Assembly (NCBI RefSeq): GCF_022965805.1
Contig: NC_133101.1
Location: 16,587,054-16,651,053 of the forward strand
Reading direction: 5' to 3'
From: Primulina eburnea
Lineage: Eukaryota; Streptophyta; Magnoliopsida; Lamiales; Gesneriaceae
DNA: 64,000 bases
Shown here: positions 22,793 to 35,723 of the stretch, in pieces
Layout: every line of letters begins with the position of its first letter
Numbering within the stretch: position 1 is the stretch's first letter
Made by a program: the position numbers and the translations under genes
Notes under the pieces: model-generated
Databases searched by the model: none
The model's input: the letters and a program-made list of their open reading frames with translations, nothing else
Told to the model about the DNA's origin: nothing

Positions 22793-24170
22793 TGATAGAG
22801 ATGGATTTTACGTGTTTTTGCGTATCATGTTGTGTCACATTGTGTTGCATTTATCATTTAGATTTCATGCATTTTGTGTTATTTTAGCATAATTTATGTT
22901 TCTTGTTACTCATGAGTTTAGTTGGTGAAAATGCAGATGAGTCGAGAATAAAAAGAAAATTTAAAGAAAAAATTCGAAAGCAATCCGTCCGGGCGCTCCA
23001 AGGTAATAAAAATTCGACATCTGCGCAAGTCATCCGCCCGGGCGGAAACTTATGTCCGCCCGGGCGCATCAAAGAAAATGAAAATACTGAACCTGCGAAA
23101 GTCATCCGCCCGGGCGGAAACTTATGTCCGCTCGAGCGCACCTGTATTTTTGGAAAAAATTGTGGACGGTTCCTTACCTTAATTCTGAATGGAGAGGATA
23201 TGAAAGGGGGTAGAGGCACGAAAAGGGAGGTATTCAGACTTCATTGGAGAGCCGCCGCAAGCTTTGGAGAGAATTTTGTGCTTGGATTGAAGATTTCCGG
23301 GCATCGCTCTTCGTGTTTTTCGTCAATTCTAGTATTTCTAATCTAGTTTTTATCATTTAAACTTAGTGTTGTTTATTTCGAACATGAATTCGAGTAGCTA
23401 ACTTTAAATATTTGTTGGGATTTAAGGGGATCCTACACCGAAAGTTGATTTGAATTAATTCACATTTCGATAGTTGCGTTATTCTTGATTATACTACTGT
23501 TTTATCGTGTTGTTAGAGCGTAGCTAACTTTAACAACATTTTTTATATTGCGAGTGAGTTCGAAAGAATAACTTGTGATAGGAACGAGTAGTATAATCCG
23601 TGGATCTACAATTTACATAGATATATGAAATTGGATACGCGCCGATAGTCATAGTCCTAAGGGTCGAAAACTAGGGGATTTCACAAATCGACATGCAATT
23701 CACTCTTGATAAATAATAAAAGACATTTAATTACTTCATTGAGTAGAATTAGTTTGGCATAGCTCGAGAGAGTGTGTTCAATTGAATAGGAAATCCTGTC
23801 GGAAGCATAAAATCAATATCAAACGAATTAATAAATTAACGAGGGGTAGGTGAACCGATATTCCCAACAAATTCATTTCTCTTTGAAGTTTAAATCAACT
23901 TTTTTAGATATTCTATTTCATTATTCAATTCTTTGATAATTTTATTTGCGTGTTTATTTGATCATAGTAGTAATAAAAGAACCAATCAATTTTCGTTGTT
24001 AAAGATTTAATAATTAAAAATAATAATTGTCAAACATAGTCTCCAGTGGAACGATACTCGTACTCATGTACATTATACTATTACTTGACATCGTGCACTT
24101 GCGATTAATTTTTTAGTACACAAAATCATATTTTTATTGAGAATTCCACGGTGCAAGTTTTGCTCGATCA
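22793..24170 (+). repeat. 3' LTR of the Athila element
   Basis: 1378 bp, nearly identical to the 5' LTR except for about 30 bp lost at the first palindrome doublet and scattered substitutions. It is followed by the target duplication ATATT. Confidence 0.93.
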
Positions 24171-24318
24171 ATATTCATATTCATCTTATATGTATGTTCA
24201 GATTTTAAACTTGGATAAATTGTTTTTTTATAAACATATTGTTAATATTTTAAATATATTTATTTCGAGAATATTAAATTATTTATTTTTAGTTAGGTTG
24301 AACCTTGTTGGATTTAGG

Positions 24319-24329
24319 TGTGTATATAT
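24319..24329 (+). promoter_or_regulatory. TATA box before the proline-rich pseudogene
   Basis: GTGTATATATAACC lies about 70 bases before the ATG at 24397, a normal plant core-promoter distance. Confidence 0.35.
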
Positions 24330-24396
24330 AACCGCGCACCATTCATCATCCAATATCAAGTCCTACTCCAATATTTTTGAAGGCATTAGCATCAAA

Positions 24397-24768
24397 ATGC
24401 CTTCTATTAAAAGCATAAAGTTTGCTTATCCATACTATTCTCCACCACTACCTTTGCCACCTCCTCCGTCGCCGTAGCTAGGTGTTCCATGTGAGCTACC
24501 CCCTCAACCGCCACATTCACCCCTCCTCCTCCGCCGCCACCACCTTCGCCGCTGCCAAGTGTTCCATGTCATCCACCTCCTTCGCCCGCTCCTCCTCCAC
24601 GGCCACCGCCACCACCTCTATCGGTTCCATGTGACACACTACCTTACCTCCCACACTGCCTCCACTTGTTCCATCTAGCCCGCCACCTCCTCCACCACGT
24701 GACACAACACTGGTATCACCTTCTCCTCCGTCGCCACCATCGCCTCAGCTTTGTCACGACAAATAACA
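24397..24768 (+). pseudogene. Proline-rich (extensin-like) protein remnant
   Basis: ATG 24397 reads a short leader ending in YYSPPLPLPPPPSP and a TAG at 24475-24477. Past it, and after a frame change near 24525, Pro-rich sequence continues with a recurring VPC motif (LGVPCELPPQPP, SVPCHPPPSP, SVPCDTLP). The end is near SPPSPPSPQLCHDK and TAA. The composition suggests a cell-wall type Pro-rich protein, but it is broken in at least two places and lacks a clear signal peptide. It lies in about 700 bp of host DNA between two retrotransposons. Confidence 0.4.
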
Positions 24769-24889
24769 TTGTGGGTACTTTCTGTTAGAGTAGTAGTCTA
24801 GCGACCCAACTTGTGGCTTATGTTTTTTTACTCTTATGTAGAAAAAAATCTTTATTTTAATAATATTTTAAAATTTTAGCCAATTATGT

Positions 24890-26442
24890 TGATACAACTT
24901 TGATTGTTGCACTCCCAAGAGCAGGTTGTATAATTCGATGAGTCCGAATATCGTAACCACATAGAAGCTAAGGTAATTACAAGTCAACTACAATGTCTTT
25001 TTGTTTTCTTTTTTTTTTTTCTTCTACTTCTTTGAATCTTTAATTGGTAATTTTTAATTGTTCAAATTTTAATTTAAGCAGTTGAGATTAAATAATCAAC
25101 AATTGGTATTTTAATAAAGTTAACAGTAATGAATATTATTGAAATCCATTTGATAAAATGGTTCCAATATATTAAATAATCATATTTATATTATGTTATA
25201 TATTATTATCTTATAAATATATACACCAAAACTTATAAATGTTGTCAAGTATTTATTGTGCTATTTATATATTTTTAAACACTAAATCAAGGTTCCCAAT
25301 TTAAATGGTTGGTAAAACCAAACAAACATTTAAATGGTACCAAGAAATTAATATTATGATATATTCATATATAATAAATCAATGCATCCACTTTAAATGG
25401 TTGGTAAAACCAAACTAACATTTAAATGTTACCAAGAAATTAATATTATGATATATGCATACATAATAAATGAAGGCATCTACTTTAAATGGTTGGTAAT
25501 ACCAAACTAACAGTTAAATGGCTCCAAGAATTTAGTGTAATATATAACAACAATAAATCAAAACTCTCACTTATAAGTAGGGTATAATAATGCTTAAATA
25601 AATAAATATAACATAAACAATAAATAATGATTAAATAATATAAAACATAGATTCTTACCTTTTAATAACCTTATTATCATGCCAAGAGTTTCACCTTTTC
25701 ATCTCAACTTTAGGAAGTTAGCTACTCATTATTCAAAGTGTAAAACTTTGAATATGAAATTAACTTGCTAATTATATTTAAATGAAGAAATAAAAGAAAA
25801 ATAAAGAGAGAAAATTATGAACTCAAAGGCTTGTTCATAAAATGAGGGATATCTCAATACATTACAATGCGCTCTTATTTATAGCCAAATTTGGGGAGAC
25901 AACCACAAATAAAATATTATTTTTTTACACATAAGTCTTTGTAGGTGTTCCAAGATATTATATAATAATACACATCACTTTTGAAAATCTTCACATCCGA
26001 ATTTTCTTTTCCACATAAAACAAAACATGTAGATAATTGAGTTGTTTGAATTGTGATATTTTTTTTAACCATTTGACCAAGTAATTTGAGATATATGGTA
26101 AAAATGCTGGAGCATGGTAAAACTGACACTCCTTAGGTAACTTTATTTGTAGCTTAATTTGATCCCAATTATGAGAAGATTTTTATCTCATGATTGTCAC
26201 CAATATTGTAGATATTATCATCAATTTTCTAAAGGTCCAATAATCATCTTAATCTCATTTGCAACGCCAAGGTTATTCTTGTTTAATCGAACCTGTAAAA
26301 AAGTAAAAACTTATAATTACACAACAACTTATTTTTTATACAATTCATTATAAAACATATAATATTTAAACATTTAACAAAACAAAAACAATATATTAAT
26401 ATTATAAAACATTTAATTAATGTACAATTTTTATGTTTATCA
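24890..26442 (-). repeat. 3' LTR of the 27-kb Athila-like element
   Basis: Aligns along its whole length with 50485-52038. Internal tandem-like segments (TTTAAATGGTTGGTAAAACCAAAC, three copies near 25300-25520) are shared by both LTRs. On the minus strand it is preceded by GGTTGGGAGATG, a plausible polypurine tract. Confidence 0.88.
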
Positions 26443-27690
26443 CATCTCCCAACCAGCTTATTGCTAGTCCCTAGCAGTTTAAGCATAATAGCATACAAAA
26501 CATATTGATTAATTTAAATAGAAATGTAATCAGAACTATCCAAGTGTTTAAATTAAATTTAAAAACTGTCAAAGTTATATCAAGATCATCATAATTATAA
26601 TTTATGAAATAATCTGAGCTGATCAATTCAAAGCTTATTTTCAGGTAATTAAATGTACACGGCCTTCAGAAATTCTTAGTAAGAGTCTCAACTCCATATC
26701 TTCACTGGTTAATAAATGTTTCAATTCATGGGAACGATTTCTCTTATGGAGTTGGAATACAGATAAATGCCCGGGAAAATGGTTTACAGAATGCAGACAG
26801 ACAAATGAGCCAAATTAATCAAAAGATAGGAAATCTATTGATTCAAAATCTAGTTATTCTTATTATATATATTTTTTCCTAATCTTTTTTTTTCATAACA
26901 TTAGAATCAGACTAAGTTTATGCTTCTTGACCAAATGTTTATTTAATTTGTACAATAAATTTCTCTCTTTCTATTTTTATCTTTTTTCTTTTTTTCCTTC
27001 TTTTTTTTTTATGAGAGATAAATAAGTCGTAGCATATAATTTTAAAATTACATAGATCTTCAACACATTTTTTTTTATAGGAAATATCATTTTTTTCAAA
27101 ATAAGAACTCAAGATCTAAACAATAGATAGCCTCTTTCATTATCAATAAAAGCTCGCAAGCTGTTTTCTCAATCCTCTCCACTCACTCACAAAATATTTA
27201 TGAGTTTAAAAATTTTAGACACTCTTATCAGGTATATCTTGGGTCATATACTTTAATAACTGATTTTATCAAAATGGTTAATCACTCAAAAAGATTTTCA
27301 TAAATCATATTTTTATAGTGATCAGAATATTAAAATTGACTTTTTTCAAATAAAATTTAAACAACCTTAGATAGATTAATAAATTTTCTAATTTAAACCT
27401 TTCAAACATGTAATGTAATGATATTTTTGTAAAAAATACTAAAATACAAATAATAAACATGGTTTTATTTTAAAATAATAATAAAAATTAATTTTTTTTG
27501 TAAAGTTTGTTCTCGATCCAATCAGAATATGACATTGTCCCTAATTTCAAAATAACTATGAATAAAGAGTAAATAATGAAAGAGATATCACCTGGAATTT
27601 TATTGAAGATAACAAACTGAAACAAACGCAAACCAATCTACGACTTTTGAATCAATGATCCAACTTTATTTTCTTACTGCTTGATTGCGA
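26443..27690 (-). other. Non-coding stretch between the LOG-like cargo and the 3' LTR
   Basis: AT-rich. An AATAAA signal on the minus strand at 27598-27603 lies about 90 bases after the LOG stop codon. No other coding remnant was recognised. Confidence 0.5.
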
Positions 27691-28242
27691 TCAATTGGTC
27701 TTTGTTATCATCGAATCATGATTATGAACAAAATCTTCCAAATTATCAATTAATTTGTCGGCAGTAGAAGCAGAGATGAGCAGCCGTTGTGAATTTTCTG
27801 AAATGAAATTCTGTTCCACAGCTTTATCAAGAAATGTCAAAAAACTGTCATAATAAATATTGATATTCAACAAACCCACGGGTTTATTATGAATATTAAT
27901 TTGTGCCCAAGAAACAGTGTGAAAAATTTCTTCTATTGTACCAAAACCCCCTGGTAGTGCGATAAAAGCATCAGATATTTCTCAATCATTTTGGTGATTC
28001 TTTCACACATAGAAGAAACTTTTAATTCATCCCCAATCGTAACACCTGTAATATTTCCTTCAGCTAAGGCTATAGGAATAATATCCAAAACCTGACTACC
28101 TCCAAGATGAGCAGATGTTGAAACAGATCCCATTAACCCAATATGACCTCCCCCATATACTAAGTGAATTTTTCTCTCAGCCAATATCTTTCCAAGATTA
28201 TTCGCTGCTTCTATAAACACTTCATTTTTTTCCAGAACTCGA
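27691..28242 (-). pseudogene. LOG-like: LOG-like cytokinin-activating enzyme, 3' part (about 184 codons)
   Basis: LOG enzymes release active cytokinin bases from their riboside monophosphates in the cytosol. The minus strand reads NEVFIEAANNLGKILAERKI, LVYGGGHIGLMGSVS, GITGVTIGDELKVSSM-type sequence, then the catalytic LOG motif PGGFGTIEE (27928-27954), SWAQINIHNKPVGLLNI, FLDKAVEQNFIS and a short tail. This is the whole enzyme apart from its first 19 residues, which lie at 38813-38868 on the far side of a copia insertion. No intron interrupts it. A 7-A run at 28225-28231 and an indel near 27975 each shift the frame, so it is non-functional. It lies in the env position of the Athila-like element, same strand. 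Confidence 0.88.
28238..28242. other. Target-site duplication of the copia element (left copy)
   Basis: CTCGA here and at 38813-38817 flank the copia element exactly. The duplicated bases are part of the LOG-like coding sequence. Confidence 0.9.
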
Positions 28243-29281
28243 TGTTGGAGATCGATATAGAGTTTAGAGGGGGGTGAATAAATTCTTTCATTTGACGGTC
28301 GATTTTTCAAAGGGTGCTAGAATCCTGTTAGAGATTATAGTTATTCTTGTTTGAGAGTAAATCTAGCAGATCACAATAAATAGTGCGGAAACGATCCAAT
28401 GGAGTACGGTGAAACACAATAAAACAGCAAGCAGTAGACAATGGTTGTTTATGGAAGTTCGAAGATAAAATCTTCTATGTCTCCCCTTCTTCTGTTTGCA
28501 GAAGATATCACTAAAAAACTTTGGTTTTTACCGTACAACACTTGTACACACCCACTTTAATAGGACTTATCCTTTGCCTTCTGAATCTATTAGTTTCTCA
28601 ACACAATAAAACGAATACAGAATGTTCTGGAAAAGACTCTTTTCCAGATTACAAACTCTTCTCAAAGATATAGTAACGTGAATATGTTTGTAGAGAGAGT
28701 AAGAAACAGTCAGCACATTATAATCTCAAAAGATCAGATAACTGATATAAAGCGTGTGTTTCTTTTCTGTAAATTGAGCTTCAAGATGATAAGTAGTTCT
28801 GAGTGCTCAAATCGACGTTAGTATGTTAAAGAATACGCTCGTAGTTTTTTGCAACTTATAAACGTCGTTGATTTTGCATATATATAGAAGTCTTGAATCC
28901 AACGTCTATAAACAAAACGGATTCTTTGACTTCTGATAAAATCAGCTTTATTACCTAAATATGTTCCTGCAAAAAGCTTCAGAACAATCAGTCTTGTTTC
29001 ATACCACATTTGGTAAAACGTATTAAGTTACTTGTTCAGCATTTAATGATGCATTAAATACTCGTACTTGGTAAAGTAACGGTAACATTTAATATAAGAT
29101 CGTTAGGTTCTGATTCAGTAGAAGTCAAGTTCTGCTTCTGTTTTTCTAAATTGATAAGTACTCGAAGAGTAATACTTAGTTAAGGCGATACATGAACTTC
29201 TGCTTTTATACTATCTTGTGGTTTTACTAACGCGATCTACTGGTTTTGACTATCATCACCACAATTAAATTAAGTCTACCA
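28243..29281 (-). repeat. 3' LTR of the copia element
   Basis: 1039 bp, identical in length to the 5' LTR and closely similar throughout. On the minus strand it is preceded by the purine-rich AAAGTAGGAAA. Confidence 0.92.
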
Positions 29282-29654
29282 ATTTCCTACTTTGCGGTGA
29301 TACCAAAACCTAGAAGTTAGTAAAAAGAAGAAAATCGTTAAATCAAAAACAGATAGCAATAATAACCAAATATTTGAAAAGTAAATAAGCGGTAAGAAAA
29401 AGTTCAAGAGAGTATTAATCAAAAGATTAATCATCAGTCTCAATATCTTTGAATAGTGCATCATCATCATCATCATCTTGAGGATCTTGGCTTCTGAAGG
29501 ATGATTCTGCTTGATGATGTCCTCAAGATCTACCTTCCTCTGTCATTACATCTGTCCTCTGTTCTACCCGTACTGCTTCCCCCTTTTTGGCATCAAAGCG
29601 AGTAAGCAGTTCATCCATTCGTCCAGATAGGCTGATAATGTTGTCATTCATCAT

Positions 29655-31410
29655 CTACAAGAATGGGACTTGATTCAAAACACGATCATTCAGGGTCTGA
29701 AGAGATTGAGATTGGGACTCAATCTTGGTATCGATGGATTCCAGTTTGAAATCAGTAGCCTCCATTTTAGTTGAAATTGAGCGTAGAGACGACTCATGAT
29801 CAGCGATAGTTTGTAGAACATCAGATTGACCAAGAACGACGTCGGCGTGACTGGCCAAAACATTCTTCCTTAATAGTTCGGATTCAACTTCAAGTTTAGC
29901 CAACAATTCTGCCGTTTTAGTGACATTTTTCATCATGTGTTCTCGGAAGAATTTGGTGACGTTGACTTCACCAGCATGTTCAAAGGATATCTGTTTCATG
30001 ATCTTTGATAGTCTGTAAATATTTCATTTCAGCATATCAATCTCAAATTCAAGGTTGAAGCGCTCTTCATCTAAGGACGGACTTCTATCGAGCATACGTT
30101 CTGAGATTTCAGCTAGATGCGCAATGTGAGCAATGCGAGTTGGTGACTCATTAAGAAGGACGACTAAGGCAGTAAAAGGAGTAGGATCTGTTGGACCAGT
30201 ATAAACAGCAGTAGTTTGTTCAGCAGAAGATCTGTCAGCAGCAGCAGTGGGTTCAGGAAGTGTTCTTTCTTCTGGTTTCTCGGCTTCCTTGGCCTCTAGT
30301 GTTGAGCTGCTGGATTTTGATCATTCAAGATGGCTACCATATCTTATTGATGTTCTGCAGAGAAAATCTCTAAGTTTGGCAATGATTGAGATGGGGTAGC
30401 ATCCGATTCTTCCAAATGGTGTTCTGCCGGTAGAACTACTGGTTTGACCAAGTCATCACCCTGAGCGGCTTCTGATGCAACAGAGACACTAACAACGATA
30501 GACTAAATGACTTCATCCACTAAATCCAATTCACAAACAGATAGGAGAGAAGAAGACTGAGTAGGCTGCTTTGGGGATGCAGGAGTACTAGAGACTTTAG
30601 CTTCTGCTGGAGCTGTAGTCCTTTCCTCAAATGGCTTAGTCTGGGCAAAGTCTAGACGAAGCCTATTGAATATTGAATAGGTTCTTCAAACGTCTGTTCT
30701 TGAGCAAGAAGTTTCTCATTTATCAATCTTAGTCTCTCGGCCAAAAAATGGATCAAATTTTGATCTTGAGCAGCTGTTGGAATCATAGCATCAAAATTAG
30801 ACTGAAGAGTCTTTAAAACAGATTCCAGCTTTTGTCGTTTCAGCTGCTCAAGAATGAAAACTCGGCGTTTCATAGCTTCAATCACATTTTCAGTTCTGGC
30901 AAGTTCAAACACCTTTTCTTCATTTTTCACCATTTTACTGAATGCACCTCGTGTTCTGAAGAATGTGAGAGGATGGAAAACTCGAACCTTATGCCATTCA
31001 TCAAAGAAAGTCATCCCTTCATTGGCAGATCTCTCAATCTATTCTAAATGAAGATCAATACCAGTTAAAACAGATGATTTGGCGCAATGAAGTTGTGGTT
31101 TTGCAACGAGTTTCCCTTTGACTTTATCTGAAAATGAATCAGGCAACACGGGTCAAAAAGCAAAAAACACTGCAGTTGATTCACGAATAACAACTCCAGA
31201 TAAGGGTCTAAAGGTTGGAGCAGTAGAAGAGGTGGTAGCAGCAGTGACTGCTGGTTTAGTGAAAGGAGCAGAAACTAGCAAAGAATACGTGGCTTCTGGA
31301 AACACTTGTCTTAACGGGACATTGTCCAAATCAGCAATGGCTGCTATTTCCTTAATGTGAAGCACCGTGTGAGCCTTCTTCCTTCTTATTGCCGGGGAGG
31401 GAAGGGACAT
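29655..31410 (-). pseudogene. Coiled-coil tail ORF of the copia element (env-position), broken
   Basis: Downstream of RNase H on the minus strand, separate open pieces read RRKKAHTVLHIKEIAAIADL, FFDEWHKVRVFHPLTFFRTR, LKRQKLESVLKTLQSNFDAM and, at the end, a heptad-rich region (HESSLRSISTKMEATDFKLE). The pieces are colinear but separated by stops (for example near 31045 and 31155). They look like one former protein of 500-plus residues with a coiled-coil C-terminus. Sireviruses commonly have an additional ORF here. No enzymatic domain was recognised, and the role is unknown. Confidence 0.6.
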
Positions 31411-32560
31411 ATGCTTGAGTAGGAGCAGAAGACTCCTCAGAAACTTTTTTATCAGAAAATAAAAGATGGGCTGTCCAAAGCGGTTACTAAAAAATCAGAA
31501 AAGAGTTTTTCGTCTTATGATAATATCTACTGGAAGTTATGGAGTGCTGAAATATTTTCAGCATCTGGATAAAAACCAGTAGACACATTGTTTTATCGAA
31601 AAGACAAACCTTCTTCTGCTTCTGATAAAGCACGGAAAAGGAAAAGACAGAATAAAATAATATTCTCCCTCAATTAATGCAACTAATAAATGCACAAGAT
31701 ACTATATCTGAGGGAATGATAGATACTCTTGATATTCGTGCAAGATGTGACCGATTGGACGTCTCTTTAGCTTCCCCAAGACTCTATATAAGTACATGCA
31801 ATCTCACAAGTTAAAATAAGTACTCAAATAATAACAAATCTCAAATGGATGAAGCAAGCATTCTCTCGGAGTCTTCTCTAGAGACTGATTCAGCAGAGAA
31901 ATTGCAAGGACACTTTCTAGCTTCTCGTAAACTGATGTCTGAAGACATCCTTTTTCAAGATATGAAGTTTTGAAAGATCATTGGCTTGTAATATGAACAA
32001 TCAGTTAGATTGTTCTTTTTTATTAGGGCTAACTATGGAATCATCCCGTTCAGCAATCACGATCATGCAAAGAGAGGAGATTCCAGCAAATCATAGTTAG
32101 GCTCCTGCTGATGTACTTTGCAATACTCCAAACTGCTAATATCAACAAAATGTAATAGATAGGACAATGTAATGCATCTAGTTTTATGAATGAAATATTC
32201 CATTTTGTCATATATCTGTTTATCTGATGCTTTTTACTAAATGCAAATAAATAAGTAGATAAGCAGAATAACAAGAAATAAATAGAAGAAAGGATGAGAA
32301 AAACTTAGTCTGGATAATTTAATGCTCGATGACTCTTGGTCTTCCTCAAATCTTGTTTATAAAAGAAGATGACTTCTTCCCGTAATGATATTTTTTTCCA
32401 GTTGTAAGACGTCGATTCTATTCTTAATGAAACATCAGTAGTTGCCACAAATTGTCTCTTTTTACTTATAAACGAATTTCAATGAGTTGAATAACATGCA
32501 ACTGAAGACATCAATATACTCAAGTTAAATCAATTAAGCCAAGAACATTTCAAAAATAAG
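31411..32560 (-). other. Copia internal stretch without recognisable domain
   Basis: Between the RNase H end and the tail ORF. It may hold the truncated N-terminus of the tail ORF; no long frame or motif was identified. Confidence 0.4.
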
Positions 32561-35500
32561 AAAACTTATTCTCAGGCAGAGGCTTTGTAAAGATTTATGC
32601 TGCTTGTTGATCAGTAGAAACGTATTTCAAACGGATGTCCTTCTTCTGCACATGATCTTTAATGAAATTATGTACGATATCTATGTGCTTCGTTCTGGAA
32701 GGAAGTACTAGATTTTGCGTGATTGTTATAGCACTGGTATTGTCACAGAAGATGGTTGATTCAGAAGCTTGAACTCCGTATTCTTTAATTTGCTGTTGTA
32801 TCCAAAGAATTTGAGAGCAGCAACTTCCAGAAGCAAGGTACTATGCTTCTGCAATAGACGTAGCTATGGAAGTCTGATTTTTACAAAACCAGGAGATCAG
32901 CCTATCACCAAGAAATTGACAAAAACCACTTGTGTTTTTTCTTTCAAACTTGCTACCTGCATAATCAGCATCTGAATATCCAATAAGATTGAAAGATGAA
33001 TCATTAGAATACCATAAGCCAACATTTTGAGTGCCCTTCAAGTATTTCAGTATGCGCTTAGCAACAATGTAATGTGATTGCTTCGGGTTAGATTGAAATC
33101 TTGCACAAATACAGACAACAAACATAATATTAGGTCTACTAGCAGTAAGATATAACAATGAACAAATAAGACCACGATATTGAGTTAGCTCTACTGAAAT
33201 TCCATTTTCATCCTTGGCAAGTTTAGTAGATGAGCTCATAGGAGTAGAAGCAGCAGAGCATGTTTCTATGCCAAACTTTTTCAGTAGTTCCTTAGTATAC
33301 TTGGCTTGATTTAAGAAGATTTCAGTATCAAGTTGCTTGATCTGTAGTCCTAGGAAGAATGTTAACTCTCCCATCATGCTCGTTTCAAATTGTTCCTGAA
33401 TCAATTTGAAGAAATTTGCACATAATTTGGGGTTAGTTGACCCAAAGATAATGTCATCAACATAAATCTGTGCTAACAGAATGTGCTTATTCTTAACTAA
33501 ATTGAACAGAGTTTTATCTACTGTGCCGATAGTAAAATCTTGATTAACAAGAAATTGTGAAAATGTGTCATACCAAGCTCGATGTGCCTGTTTTAAACCG
33601 TACGGGCTTTGTGTAATTTAAATACATGATTTGGTAATAAATGATCGACAAAACCTAGAGGTTGTTCAACGTAGACCTCTTCTTGCAGTAGACCATTTAG
33701 GAAGGCGCTTTTCACGTACATCTAATAAAATTTGATATTTTTGAAAGCAGAAAAGGCTAGGAATATTCTGATTGCTTCAAGCCTTGCTACTGGTGCATAG
33801 GTTTCATCATAGTCTATTCCTTCTTCTAATCTGAAACCTTGAGCTACCAGTCTTGCTTTATTTCTGACCACAGTGCCTTCTTCATTTAGTTTGTTTCTAA
33901 ACACCCACCGTGTTCAAATAACAGCTTGATGAGTTGGTCTAGGTACAGGAAACCAAACTTCATTTCTTTTAAATTGATTCAGTTCATATTTCATAACTTT
34001 GATGCAACTGGGATCCAAAAGAGATTCTTCCATTTTCTTTGGTTCATCCTGAGAGATAAAGACAGCATGTATATATTCATTAATCATTTGCCTTCAGGTT
34101 CTTAATGGAGCTGCAGGATTACAAATAACCAAATATGGAGGATGGGATTTCCTCCAAACAAAAGGGTTTAAAGAAATTTCTTCCTAGTTTGATGGATTTG
34201 AATCGGGCTCAACTAAAATAGTAGCAGGTTCTGGCAAATCTTTTGTCTGAACAATTGGTTCTACTAGAGGAATGTCTGGTTCTGGATTTTGAGCATCTTT
34301 AACACTAGGTTCTGCATCATATTCACTAACCAGTTCCAGATGAATCCTGTCTAACCTGTTACATAAATTTGACAAGTTAGATATTCCAGGAGCGCTGCTA
34401 ACTTCATCAAAGAAAAATGAATAGATTCTTCAACATTAAGAGTTCTATTATTAAAAATCCTGAAAGCTTTGCTTACTGCTGAATAACCAAGAAATAGTCC
34501 AACATCTAATTTTGAATCAAATGTAGACAAATAGTTTTTACCATTATTGTGAACAAAACATCTGCAACAAAATACATGAAAATAAAAAACGTTAGACTTA
34601 CTCCCTTTCCATAATTCATACGGAGCCTGATTGTGCCTTTTTTTGATCATTCTTCTGTTTTGTGTGTGCCAAGCTGTGTTGATTGCTTCTTCCCAGAAGC
34701 GCTGAGAGATATCTACATCTGCTAGCATTGTTCTAGCAGCTTCTTTAAGAGTTCTGTTTGTCCTCTCAGCTACTCCATACTGTTGAGGCATTCTAGCAGC
34801 TGAATATTCATGATGAATGCCCTGTTCATCCAACTATAACTCAAGAATCTTGTTAGTAAACTCAGTTCCCCGATCACTTCTGAAGTTAATGATAGAAATT
34901 GATTTTTCGTTTGAATTCTTTTCAGAAGCTTGATCAGTAGGCAACTGTTTTGATCTTTTCCAGCAAGAAATATTACCCAAGTAAATCTGGAAAAGTCATC
35001 AACAACAACAAGTTTATATTTCATTCCCCCTAAGCTCATGATATGGATGGGACCAAACAAATCCATATGCAACAATTCCAAATACCTTGAAGTTGATTTA
35101 CTACCTTTATTCTTGAAGCTAGATCTGACTTTCTTACCAAGTTGACATGCAGAACAAACATGATTCTTAACAAAGTTTATATCAGGCAAACCATCAATTA
35201 TGTTCTACTTCTTGAGATTATTGATTGACATTGAAATTTTGATGGTTTAATCTCTTATTCAATAGCCAATGTTTATCACTAAGAGAGACAACTAAACACA
35301 TATGAACATTAATATGATCTATATTCTATCAAAACTTTGTATGTGTTGCCTTCTCTTTTTCCAGTTAATACAGTACACTCATCAGCATTTTTAACTGTGC
35401 ATGTGTGCTTCTGAAAAGCCACAGGTGAACCATTATCACATAGTTTACTAATGATAATTAAATTGTAACAAAGATTTTCAACTAATAATACATCATTGAT

Positions 35501-35700
35501 AGTAATGTTACAATGGATAATCTTACCTTTACCCACGATTTTACCATTTGAGTTATCTCCAAATGTTATCTTTTGTCTAGTACAACTCATTACTTCTGAT
35601 AATAGATTTTTCTGTCCAGTTATGTGTCTGGAACATCCACTGTCCAGATACCATGTGGAGCTGCTGATTTTGGCTTTCCTCTCCTGTTCCTACAAACACA
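32561..35700 (-). pseudogene. pol of the copia element: protease, integrase, RT, RNase H
   Basis: In order on the minus strand. Protease WYLDSGCSRHITG (about 35640-35680) retains the catalytic Asp. GAG-pre-integrase has CSACQLGKK. The integrase core has HMDLFGP and VAERTNRTLKEAARTML (Glu). The RT entry block reads [11 protein letters not shown] and [20 protein letters not shown], with the catalytic YVDD at 33453-33464. RNase H has YLTASRPNIMF, YSDADYAGS and a C-terminal KHIDIVHNFIKDHV. Frames change at several points and there are stops (for example TAG near 32840 and after FKNIKFY at 33722), so the polyprotein is dead although its catalytic motifs persist. Confidence 0.88.
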
Positions 35701-35723
35701 AATTTTAGTATCTGGTACCCAAT

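Larger units (their letters stand above)
13220..24170 (+). mobile_element. Complete, inactive Ty3/gypsy retrotransposon, Athila lineage (10.95 kb)
   Basis: LTRs of 1407 and 1378 bp start TGATAGAG and end in TCA. The 5-bp target duplication ATATT is at 13215-13219 and 24171-24175. The primer site is a variant of the tRNA-Asp type used by Athila. The order is gag, protease, RT, RNase H, integrase, a long spacer with GC-rich palindromes, an env-position ORF, a 3' non-coding region and the 3' LTR. A G-rich polypurine run (ATTGGGGGG) abuts the 3' LTR. Coding parts carry stops, frameshifts and a deletion in RNase H. Confidence 0.93.

Noticed and set aside
24517..24705. Gly-rich ORF on the minus strand
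   Set aside because: It is the antisense shadow of the proline-rich remnant at 24397-24768.
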